Positions 1-7,008 of a DNA stretch of 18,197 nucleotides are shown in pieces. The stretch is from Oscillospiraceae bacterium (GTDB lineage: Bacteria > Bacillota > Clostridia > Oscillospirales > Ruminococcaceae). A model generated the notes under the pieces. The model was not told where the DNA came from. It ran no database searches and saw nothing but the letters and a program-made list of their open reading frames with translations. The first letter of the stretch is position 1, and every line of letters begins with the position of its first letter. Both the position numbers and the translations under genes were made by a program. The DNA lies in the NCBI GenBank assembly GCA_900768675.1, contig CAAGDT010000203.1:1-18197 (forward strand). The letters run 5' to 3'.

Positions 1-18
1 GCCCTTTAGTGTTGTCAT
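1..18 (-). CDS. Start of an unidentified minus-strand gene (partial)
   Basis: Only the first six codons are in the window, reading M-T-T-L-K-G. The call rests on an ATG at 18-16 preceded by a perfect AGGAGG at 30-25 with six bases between. This is the same kind of start signal used by the flagellar genes to the right. It lies 230 bases after the last rod gene, with repeat copy A in between, so it could be the next operon member or a separate unit. Six residues are too few to name a product. Confidence 0.5.
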
Positions 19-75
19 GAGAAACCTCCTGTAAAATCGGGGCAACAGCCCACTTTAATTCAAATTCCATATTAA

Positions 76-246
76 GGGTGGCGAGAAGCCGTCAGATGCT
101 AGGAAACCGCATAACGGCTAGGCTTTGTGCCTGCCGTTATGTGGTTGCAGGATGCAACAAAGTCAGCGCCAAAGGCGGCACGGACGCCGCCATATAAAGC
201 GATGACGAGTTGACAGACGCAGATGGCGGTTTATCGACAGCCTGAA
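76..246 (+). ncRNA. Structured repeat, copy A (HEARO/omega-RNA-like candidate)
   Basis: This 171-base element shares its beginning, central hairpin and end with copy B at 2603-2707. The main hairpin pairs 105-118 with 133-146, then has a single bulged T, an inner AGGC/GCCT stem and a TTTGT loop. A first small hairpin (GGTGGC, loop GAGAA, GCCGTC) opens it at about 77-93. Mismatches in the stems become G-U pairs only if the plus strand is the RNA. Relative to B it carries about 65 extra bases with two more hairpins: GTTGCA/TGCAAC at 144-158, and GGCGGC/GCCGCC around 174-192. No protein gene is associated with it in the window. The resemblance to HEARO (the RNA partner of IscB/IsrB nucleases) is from memory and unconfirmed; a small non-autonomous mobile repeat is the alternative. 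Confidence 0.5.
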
Positions 247-248
247 AT

Positions 249-1025
249 TTATCTAAGGTTATTTGCTATATTCATAAGCTCATCAGATGTTGTTACAACC
301 CTTGCGCTGAGCTGATATGAGCGCTGTGTTTCGATTAAATGCACCATCTCGCTTGCAAGGTCTACGGTTGACATTTCAAGCGCCATTCTTACAAGCTCCC
401 TGTCCTCTGCGGGAACGGGCTGACCCGAACGCTCGGTGACAACGAAATGGTTGTCCTCACCCTGTTCAAGTCCCCAGTTGTTCTCAACAGCGAACTGCCC
501 GATAGACTCGGTAAGCGCCTCATAGTCGATTGTGGTGGTGGTGTACTCTTCTCTTCCGATTTCAACCCCGTTTTCGTCGTAAACCGCCCGTTCGCCTGTC
601 TTAAAAGGCACGGTGATGTGATTGCCCTCGTTATCGAGAACAAATTCTCCCCGCCCCGTAACAAGCTCCCAGTGGTCGTCAATACGGGTTATCTCAAAGG
701 AGCCGTCCCTTGTAAGGTAGGTATCTCCCCGCTCGTCCAGCACCATAAAGAAATTGTCGTTAGGAATAGCGTAGTCAAGCTCCTGGTCGGTCTGGACAAA
801 GGAGCCCTGCTCCCACATAAAGTCGGTTTTCATAACATACTGACCGTGACCTGTCTGCCACTCCGGCTCGGTTGCCCGCTGAATTGTATAAACACAGTCT
901 GCAAAGCTTGGTCTTAAAGACTTATAGCCTACGGTATTTACGTTTGAGATGTTATGGGAATATATGTTCATTCCCTCCTGCTGGGCAATCATACCCGCAG
1001 CTCCCGTATAAAAAGAAATATTCAT
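249..1025 (-). CDS. flgG: Flagellar rod protein, FlgG/FlgF family
   Basis: This 258-residue protein has the two ends typical of axial rod and hook proteins. At the N-terminus are a heptad-like stretch and the motif H-N-I-S-N-V-N-T-V-G-Y-K (about 24-35). At the C-terminus is a coiled helix with E-M-S-x-V-D-L-A-S-E-M and E-T-Q-R-S-Y-Q (about 217-240). Such proteins leave through the flagellar export gate, have no cleaved signal peptide, and form the distal rod that joins motor to hook. The length matches the family. It follows the other rod gene by 28 bases, an arrangement like flhO/flhP in Bacillus. Telling FlgG from FlgF by eye is uncertain; position as the second of the pair favours FlgG. 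The stop codon is two bases from the end of repeat copy A. Confidence 0.8.
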   Translation of the reverse strand: MNISFYTGAAGMIAQQEGMNIYSHNISNVNTVGYKSLRPSFADCVYTIQRATEPEWQTGHGQYVMKTDFMWEQGSFVQTDQELDYAIPNDNFFMVLDERGDTYLTRDGSFEITRIDDHWELVTGRGEFVLDNEGNHITVPFKTGERAVYDENGVEIGREEYTTTTIDYEALTESIGQFAVENNWGLEQGEDNHFVVTERSGQPVPAEDRELVRMALEMSTVDLASEMVHLIETQRSYQLSARVVTTSDELMNIANNLR

Positions 1026-1053
1026 AAAAAAGCCTTTCTGCTAAAGCTAACGC

Positions 1054-1791
1054 TTACTGTAAGGACGCAATATCCGCCGCCTTTGTGTTGATAGCGTCCA
1101 GCGCCTTTAAAATCTTGCTGTTTGCCTCGTAAAGCCGCTGTGCCTCCATCATCTGGGTTACCTCCTTGTTGCCGTCAACGTTGGAATGTTCCCAGCAGCC
1201 CTGAATAATATCGTACCGCTCCTCTGCGGGCAGCTCTTCTCCTCCCCCGTAACGCATAAGATTATCGCCTATCTTCTCAACGTCTGCGTCCGGGGGAATA
1301 TATGTGAGCAGCAGCTTGTCAACAGGCTGATTGTCCACATAGATAGTGCCATCGTTGTCGATGATGAAATCGTCTCTGCCCAGCAGAATATCTCCGCCCT
1401 CGCCCTGGACTCTGCCCGACTTTCCCAGGATTAAATACCCCTCGTCGTCCAGCTCCCATTGTCCGTTACGGGTCTGATAAATTTCTCCGTCCTTTGCCTT
1501 TATGTTGAAATAGACGTTTCCGTAAATGCCAACGTCAAAATGGCTCTCGGTTAAGGTGAAGTTGCTCTGTTCAAGGTTGGTTTTTGATATGTCAACGTAG
1601 GTCTGAAGCAGGTGTCCCGAAGTTTCCTTTCTCTCGTTCACAAGCACCAGCTCGTCCATAAAGGTATTTGTAACAATTTCGTCCTTGCGGTAGCCCGCTG
1701 TATTTACGTTTACAATGTTATTGCCGATTGCGTCAAGCTGCCTTTGCTTTATAAGCATAGCCTGACCTGCATTATAAAAGCCTCTTAGCAT
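1054..1791 (-). CDS. flgF: Flagellar rod protein, FlgF/FlgG family
   Basis: This 245-residue axial rod protein has an N-terminal signature I-G-N-N-I-V-N-V-N-T-A-G-Y-R (about 22-35). Its C-terminal helix carries H-S-N-V-D and M-M-E-A-Q-R-L-Y-E-A-N (about 201-225). These are the flagellar basal-body rod and C-terminal domains that pack into the helical rod. ATG at 1791 is preceded by AAAGGAG with suitable spacing. It starts 14 bases after the sigma factor gene, so the two are almost certainly co-transcribed. The C-terminal core has W-E-H-S-N where most relatives have a Leu/Met-rich version of L-E-x-S-N, a small divergence. FlgF is favoured over FlgG because it is shorter and first of the pair, but this is not decisive. 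Confidence 0.78.
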   Translation of the reverse strand: MLRGFYNAGQAMLIKQRQLDAIGNNIVNVNTAGYRKDEIVTNTFMDELVLVNERKETSGHLLQTYVDISKTNLEQSNFTLTESHFDVGIYGNVYFNIKAKDGEIYQTRNGQWELDDEGYLILGKSGRVQGEGGDILLGRDDFIIDNDGTIYVDNQPVDKLLLTYIPPDADVEKIGDNLMRYGGGEELPAEERYDIIQGCWEHSNVDGNKEVTQMMEAQRLYEANSKILKALDAINTKAADIASLQ

Positions 1792-1805
1792 TTCTGCTCC
1801 TTTCG

Positions 1806-2555
1806 CTAATCTCTGTTCATATACTCCTGAAGCTTATGCTTTAACAGAAGCATTGATTTTGCATGTATCTGGCACACTCTCGACTCTGAAACGCCGATAA
1901 CCTTAGCAATTTCGCTGAACTTAAGCTTTTCGTAGTAGTAAAGGGTTACAACCTGCTTACCCTTAGGAGAAAGCTCGTTTATCGCCTCTGCTATAACCTT
2001 TTTCTGCTCTTTTCTGTACAGCTCTGCGTCTGCGGTATCCCCGCCTGCTGTCTTTTCCTCGAAGTTGTCCTCGTAAAGCAGCTCCTCAAAGGATAGAGTA
2101 ACTGCTCCCGCCGCCTCAGCCATAGATTTATCCAGCTTTTCACGGGTAAGCCCCATATATTCCGCCAGCTCGTCGTTTTTCGGGTGCCGCCCCAGCTTTT
2201 CAAAAAGCTGGCTGTAAGCTATATCAAGCTCCTTGCCGAACTGTCTTATCTGACGTGGAACTCTGTCCTGCTTTCGTACAAAGTCGATAATTGCGCCCTT
2301 TACCTTTATATTTGCGTAGGTTTCGAATTTAACTCCCCGCTCCTCGTCGAAGGTGTCGATTGCGGAGATAAGGGCGATTACGCCCTCGTCTATAATATCC
2401 TCCGTGGAGGCGTATTTTGCGTATATATTGCGCATTGAAAGGGCTATAAGCCGCACAAGCTCAAGATAGCGCATTATAATATCGTTTCGTAAATTGATAT
2501 TTCCTGTTTCTTTATATTCCCGAATTGCTCCGCAAGCGTCAAAATCCGCTTTCAA
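1806..2555 (-). CDS. fliA: RNA polymerase sigma factor, sigma-28 (FliA/SigD/WhiG) type
   Basis: This 249-residue protein directs RNA polymerase to late flagellar and chemotaxis promoters. Region 2 (about 24-100) includes E-D-I-I-D-E-G-V-I-A-L, the core-binding segment, and F-E-T-Y-A-x-x-K-V-K-G-A-I-I-D, the -10 recognition segment characteristic of FliA/SigD. Region 3 lies at about 105-160. Region 4 (about 190-245) has a helix-turn-helix, F-S-E-I-A-K-V-I-G-V-S-E-S-R-V-C-Q-I-H. The start is TTG at 2555, chosen because AAAGGAGG at 2570-2563 sits seven bases upstream. In Bacillus the sigD gene comes after flhF, flhG and several che genes; here it follows flhA directly, with repeat copy B in the 152-base gap. 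No FlgM-like anti-sigma gene is in the window, so its control must lie elsewhere. Confidence 0.92.
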   Translation of the reverse strand: MKADFDACGAIREYKETGNINLRNDIIMRYLELVRLIALSMRNIYAKYASTEDIIDEGVIALISAIDTFDEERGVKFETYANIKVKGAIIDFVRKQDRVPRQIRQFGKELDIAYSQLFEKLGRHPKNDELAEYMGLTREKLDKSMAEAAGAVTLSFEELLYEDNFEEKTAGGDTADAELYRKEQKKVIAEAINELSPKGKQVVTLYYYEKLKFSEIAKVIGVSESRVCQIHAKSMLLLKHKLQEYMNRD

Positions 2556-2602
2556 ATGCCTGCCTCCTTTCGGTTGTAATAAAAATGGAAAATACTGTAG
2601 AG

Positions 2603-2707
2603 GGGTGGCGAGAAGCCGCCAGATGCTAGGAAGCTTTATAACGGCTAGGCTTTGTGCCTGCCGTTATGAAGCTGACGACGCAGATGGTGGTTTATCGTCA
2701 GCCCGAA
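2603..2707 (+). ncRNA. Structured repeat, copy B (HEARO/omega-RNA-like candidate)
   Basis: This 105-base short form of the repeat also seen at 76-246 sits between flhA and the sigma factor gene. The main stem pairs 2632-2645 with 2660-2673, followed inward by a bulged T, AGGC/GCCT and a TTTGT loop. The outer six pairs differ in sequence from copy A yet still pair, with at least two fully compensated changes. An opening hairpin (GGTGGC, GAGAA, GCCGCC) lies at 2605-2621. A closing hairpin, GCTGACGA/TCGTCAGC, lies at 2671-2678 and 2695-2702; its first three bases overlap the main stem, so the two may compete. The remaining U-G pairs fit the plus strand. The last base touches the flhA stop codon at 2708. 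Function is unknown; HEARO-like is a hypothesis from memory. Confidence 0.5.
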
Positions 2708-4786
2708 CTATAGTGCAATACTGCCCACCGACTGAATCTGTGTAGAGCCGTCAATTTCGCTGTAGGACAGCACCGTAACGTCCGGGATAAACTGGTCGAT
2801 AAGCTTCTTGAAGTAAACCCTGACTATGGGCGAGGTAAGGACAATAACATTCGGTATAACGTCCTTTATCTTGTTTACCTCCTCCGTTGTTTTCGTTACT
2901 ATCTTCTGTATCGTTTCCGGGTCCATTGACAGATAGCTGCCCTGCTCCGACTTCTTTACGCTTGCAACAATCATATCCTCAATTCTCGGGTCAATTGTGA
3001 TAACCCTGAGGGAATTTGCCTCTGCGAAGCGCCTTGTTATGGTACGCTTAAGCGCCTGACGGACGTATTCCGTCATAATATCTATATCCTTCATTGAGGA
3101 GGTATGGTCGCCGATTGTTTCAAGTATAGTTTCCATATCCCTTATCGGTACGCCCTCTTTAAGCAGCATCGCCAGCACCTTTTGCAGATAGCCGTAGGAA
3201 ACGGTGGCGGGAATAAGATCCTCCACGATAGTGGGGTTGGTTTTCTTGATATTCTCCACCATTGTCTTTACGTCCTGTCTTGTAAGGATTTCGCTGCAAT
3301 GCTTCTTTATAACCTCCGACAGGTGTGTTATCATAACGGAAACCGGGTCTATAAGGGTATAGCCCGCAACGTCCGCTGCAACCTTCTTGTCCTCGCTTAT
3401 CCAGCGGGCAGGAATACCAAAGGCAGGTTCAATCGTATCAATTCCGTCAACAGGGGTTGTAACGTCCCCGTTGTCAAGTGCAAGATAATGGTCAACAAGG
3501 ATTTCTCCCCTTGCAACCTCCTCGCCTTTGATTTTTATAATGTACTGGTTAGGGTTGATGTCCGGATTATCCCTCATTCTTACCGAGGGAATAACCATAC
3601 CCATATCCATAGCGAACTGCTTACGGAAAAGTACAACTCGTTCTATGAAGTTGCCGCCGCTTCGCTCGTCAACAAGGTGTAAAAGGCTGTAGCCGAACTC
3701 CATTTCAATCTGCTCCACGTTAAGCAGCTTGAAAACGTTGTCAATATCACGGTAGTAGTCGGTATCGGTGGTGGTCTGCTGCTGTGCGGTTTCAAGCTTC
3801 TGCTTTGCGGCAGCAGCCTCAACCAGAGCCTCCTCCTGCTTCTTCATTCTGGACAGCTGCACGCTTGCAAGAATAAGAGCAGCGCCGAGAATAAGGAGAA
3901 TAGGCTTAGGAAATCCCGGAATAAGCATAAGCACCAGCATTACGATACCTGTTATCATAATAACGGTAGGATTCTGTGTAAACTGGATTTTAACGTCGTT
4001 ATTGAAGCTTCCTGTGCTGGCAGTACGGGTAACAACCATACCTGTTGCAACCGAGATAAGAAGTGCGGGAATCTGTGAGCAAAGACCGTCGCCGACTGTT
4101 GCAATTGAGTATGTACTCAGAACCGTATTGAAGTCGCCGCCGTTCATCATTCCGATAACTGCGCCTGCAATAAGGTTTACAAGGGCGGTTATAATGGATA
4201 TGATAGCGTCGCCCTTTACGAACTTAGTAGCACCGTCCATAGCTCCGAAGAAGTCCGCTTCACGCTGTACGTTTGCACGCCTTATCTTCGCTTCCTCATC
4301 GGTAATTGCGCCTGTATTAAGGTCGGCGTCAATAGCCATCTGCTTACCCGGCATAGCGTCCAGAGTAAATCTTGCAGCAACCTCGGATACACGCTCCGAA
4401 CCTTTTGTGATTACAAGGAAGTTTACGAGAACTATGATAATGAATATGATAAAGCCGACAATAGGGTCGCCGCCCATAACGAAGTTTCCGAAGGTTTCGA
4501 TAACCGCTCCCGCATAGCCTGTGCTTAAAATTCCTCGTGTGGTAGAAATGTTTAAGGACAGTCTGAAAACCGTTGTAATAAGCAGTATTGTGGGGAAAAT
4601 CGAGAAATCAAGGGCGTCCTTTATGTACATTGTTATAAGCAGAATAACAAGCGACAGACCGATATTCACCAGCAGCAGAAAATCCAGCAAAGCGCCGCCC
4701 ATAATGGTGTTGAGCGGTATAATAAGCGCCAGGATAATGAATATTACGAATACGGCAAAAACATTGTTAAGCATTCTTTTAACCAT
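2708..4786 (-). CDS. flhA: Flagellar export gate protein FlhA
   Basis: FlhA is the large export-gate component that couples proton flow to protein secretion. The 692 residues are the usual length. Roughly the first 320 hold about eight membrane segments, then a linker and a cytoplasmic domain (about 345-692) that docks export substrates and chaperones. The family signature A-A-R-F-T-L-D-A-M-P-G-K-Q-M-A-I-D-A-D-L is at 137-156 and intact. The ATG at 4786 is fixed by an in-frame stop just upstream. The nearest AGGAGG (4805-4800) is about 13-14 bases away, longer than for its neighbours. It begins 20 bases after flhB. In Bacillus and many clostridia flhF and flhG follow; here the next element is repeat copy B. 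Confidence 0.96.
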   Translation of the reverse strand: MVKRMLNNVFAVFVIFIILALIIPLNTIMGGALLDFLLLVNIGLSLVILLITMYIKDALDFSIFPTILLITTVFRLSLNISTTRGILSTGYAGAVIETFGNFVMGGDPIVGFIIFIIIVLVNFLVITKGSERVSEVAARFTLDAMPGKQMAIDADLNTGAITDEEAKIRRANVQREADFFGAMDGATKFVKGDAIISIITALVNLIAGAVIGMMNGGDFNTVLSTYSIATVGDGLCSQIPALLISVATGMVVTRTASTGSFNNDVKIQFTQNPTVIMITGIVMLVLMLIPGFPKPILLILGAALILASVQLSRMKKQEEALVEAAAAKQKLETAQQQTTTDTDYYRDIDNVFKLLNVEQIEMEFGYSLLHLVDERSGGNFIERVVLFRKQFAMDMGMVIPSVRMRDNPDINPNQYIIKIKGEEVARGEILVDHYLALDNGDVTTPVDGIDTIEPAFGIPARWISEDKKVAADVAGYTLIDPVSVMITHLSEVIKKHCSEILTRQDVKTMVENIKKTNPTIVEDLIPATVSYGYLQKVLAMLLKEGVPIRDMETILETIGDHTSSMKDIDIMTEYVRQALKRTITRRFAEANSLRVITIDPRIEDMIVASVKKSEQGSYLSMDPETIQKIVTKTTEEVNKIKDVIPNVIVLTSPIVRVYFKKLIDQFIPDVTVLSYSEIDGSTQIQSVGSIAL

Positions 4787-4806
4787 TTATTTTTGCCGCA
4801 CCTCCT

Positions 4807-5910
4807 TTATCCACGCCGTCTGAGCGCCTCCTCAGGAACGGTGAACTTCTTGCCCTTTGCGTTATACATTTCCGAAATAACCACAGCCACCGCTGTAAAC
4901 AGCGACGAGGGTATCTCGCTTCCCAGCGGCACCGTATCATAAAGTGCGCGGGCAAGCTGCCTGTTTTCGGTAACGTAAACGTCGTTTTTCTCCGCTATAT
5001 CAACTATCTTAAGGGCAAGAGCGTCCTGCCCCTTAGCGACTACAACGGGTGCGGAGTATGCCGATGAGTCAATATCGTATTTTAGTGCAACTGCGTAGTG
5101 GGTAGGGTTTCTTACTACTACGTCCGAGCCGGGAACCTGGTCCATCATTCGCCGCTGAGCCATTTCACGCTGCTTTTGCTTGATTTTGCCCTTAATCTGC
5201 GGGTCTCCTTCCATCTGCTTGTACTCGTCCTTTATCTCCTGCTTGGACATACGCAGATTTTTCTCGAACTGCCACCACTGAAAAAGGTAATCGCCTGCCG
5301 CTACGAACACAAACACAATGCACATCATCATAACTATGCTGAAAATCGTGTTTGCAATATAGGCGACAGCGGTTATCGGGTCAACGTCTATAAGGCTTAC
5401 TATCTCGGTCATACGGCTTTCTATCTGTGTGTATGCAATAGCAATAACCGCCGCCAGCTCGATAAGCCCCTTTACTATGCCAACAACCGACTGGAGAGAA
5501 AACAGCTTCTTTATTCCCGCAAGGGGATTAAGCTTTGAGAATTTAGGGGCAAGAGGCTTCATTGTGAAAAGTCCCTTTGTCTGTGCGATAACCGTTATTA
5601 CAACAACCAGCCCGATAATTGCCGCTAAGGGCATTACTATCATAACGCAGTTCTTTATCACGCCGAGAAATACGTTGGTGTATGAGCTTATATCGTTGTG
5701 AAACTCCTGCCCTACGGCGGAAATCCCGTCTATAAGCGCCTGCCTCAGCATAGCGAACATATAAGTGCCGAGAGCGGCAAGGGCTGCGAAGGTGCCGAGA
5801 ATTGCAACAGCGGTTACTACCTCGTTGCTTTGAAGTACGCTGCCCTGCTTTTCTCTTGCGTCACGCCGTTTTTTCGGCGTGGCTTTTTCGGTTTTTTCTT
5901 CGCCTGCCAT
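4807..5910 (-). CDS. flhB: Flagellar export switch protein FlhB
   Basis: FlhB helps open the gate and switches export from rod/hook proteins to filament proteins, together with FliK. The N-terminus E-K-T-E-K-A-T-P-K-K (5-14) is the family hallmark. Four membrane segments lie between about 30 and 210. The cytoplasmic tail carries the self-cleavage motif N-P-T-H at 268-271, cut between Asn and Pro, followed by a PCC-type domain to 367. All key residues are present and the length (367) is normal. The ATG at 5910 follows the end of fliR by 24 bases. The partner FliK is the first gene of the same cluster. Confidence 0.96.
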   Translation of the reverse strand: MAGEEKTEKATPKKRRDAREKQGSVLQSNEVVTAVAILGTFAALAALGTYMFAMLRQALIDGISAVGQEFHNDISSYTNVFLGVIKNCVMIVMPLAAIIGLVVVITVIAQTKGLFTMKPLAPKFSKLNPLAGIKKLFSLQSVVGIVKGLIELAAVIAIAYTQIESRMTEIVSLIDVDPITAVAYIANTIFSIVMMMCIVFVFVAAGDYLFQWWQFEKNLRMSKQEIKDEYKQMEGDPQIKGKIKQKQREMAQRRMMDQVPGSDVVVRNPTHYAVALKYDIDSSAYSAPVVVAKGQDALALKIVDIAEKNDVYVTENRQLARALYDTVPLGSEIPSSLFTAVAVVISEMYNAKGKKFTVPEEALRRRG

Positions 5911-5934
5911 TTAACCACCTGCCAGAAAATCAGG

Positions 5935-6723
5935 CTATACAAAATTTGCTGCTGCGGCATAGAGATTTTCCCAGAGGATACCGAGAAGATTTTCAATATA
6001 CTCCGCCATGGGTCGGGCAGCCGCCATAAGGGTAATAAAGCCGATTATAAGCTTAAGCTGGATATTTACAACAAAAATCTGGATTGTTGGAATTGCCTTC
6101 ATCATAAGACCTATGCAGATTTCCGTTATCATCTCTACTGCAATAATAGGAAGAATAAACTTAATCGCAAGGGTCATAACCGTTCCCATATACATTACGA
6201 TTACATAGGCAAGGTCGATTGTCCTATCCGTAAAGTCAAAGCCTATGGGTATGGTGTCGTAGGACAGGGCGAACAGCTTTATGTAGCTTAAATGCCCCTC
6301 CGTAAGGAAAAAGTAGAATATAAAAAGATAGTAGTATATATTTGCAAATATAGGCATTGTTACGCCTGTTGCAGGGTCCATAGTCTTCGCCATTCCAAGA
6401 CCCGTTTCGGTATCAATAACCTCGCCTGCGTATATCAGCACCGTCATTATGAGATTTGTGAAAAAGCCGAAGACAAAGCCTACAAAAAGCTCCTTTACCA
6501 CAATCAACACAAAGCCTATAACGCCGGAAAACTCCGGAGTAACGACCTTGTCCCCGAGAGTCCCCACCATAACCGCCGCCAGAGCCACAGACATCGCTGC
6601 TTTAACCCTGTTCGGCACGTTAGAACGGGAGAAAATCGGGTTAAAGGTAAAAATACCCGTGATGCGGCAGAATATCAGAAGATAGGCGGTAAAATTGCTG
6701 AGAACTGTATTGAGAATTGCCAT
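5935..6723 (-). CDS. fliR: Flagellar export gate protein FliR
   Basis: FliR is the single-copy subunit that completes the FliP5-FliQ4-FliR1 export-gate helix under the basal body. The 262 residues match the family. About six hydrophobic segments are visible, beginning with F-T-A-Y-L-L-I-F-C-R-I-T-G-I-F (about 11-25), the usual FliR opening. E-T-G-L-G-M-A-x-x-M-D-P (about 106-117) also matches the family. ATG at 6723 directly abuts the fliQ stop codon (TAA then ATG), so translation is coupled. Its own stop is 24 bases before flhB. Confidence 0.94.
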   Translation of the reverse strand: MAILNTVLSNFTAYLLIFCRITGIFTFNPIFSRSNVPNRVKAAMSVALAAVMVGTLGDKVVTPEFSGVIGFVLIVVKELFVGFVFGFFTNLIMTVLIYAGEVIDTETGLGMAKTMDPATGVTMPIFANIYYYLFIFYFFLTEGHLSYIKLFALSYDTIPIGFDFTDRTIDLAYVIVMYMGTVMTLAIKFILPIIAVEMITEICIGLMMKAIPTIQIFVVNIQLKLIIGFITLMAAARPMAEYIENLLGILWENLYAAAANFV

Positions 6724-6993
6724 TTACAGCCCTACCTCTGCCATAAGTCCCACTATATAATTAAAGAAATCTATAATACTGCTGCACATCCAGGGTCCCA
6801 TAGCCAGCAGAGCCAGCGCTACTATTATCGCCTTAGGTGCAAAAGTAAGGGTCTGCTCGTGAACCTGGGTTGCCGCCTGAAGGATTGCAATAATAAGACC
6901 CACCAGCATAGCTATCAGAAGCACGGGTACAGCAAGCTTAAAGGCAAGCATAAGCGCTTCGGTAAAGATTTCAAGCACAAGCTCTTCGGTCAA
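6724..6993 (-). CDS. fliQ: Flagellar export gate protein FliQ
   Basis: This small 89-residue membrane protein has two transmembrane helices (about 14-38 and 50-75) joined by a short loop. The loop and flanks read A-I-L-Q-A-A-T-Q-V-H-E-Q-T-L-T-F-A-P-K, the strongly conserved FliQ signature. FliQ packs around FliP and FliR and is thought to help open the gate. The start is TTG at 6993, with GGAGG upstream at normal distance. It lies between fliP (15 bases) and fliR (no gap), the invariant order of these genes. Confidence 0.95.
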   Translation of the reverse strand: MTEELVLEIFTEALMLAFKLAVPVLLIAMLVGLIIAILQAATQVHEQTLTFAPKAIIVALALLAMGPWMCSSIIDFFNYIVGLMAEVGL

Positions 6994-7008
6994 AGGGTTT
7001 CACCTCCG

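Noticed and set aside
76..246. Cyclic-di-GMP or other metabolite riboswitch in the repeat
   Set aside because: A riboswitch would be expected at the 5' end of a gene on its own strand. The plus-strand RNA leads into no gene, and the conserved core of the GEMM class is not recognisable.
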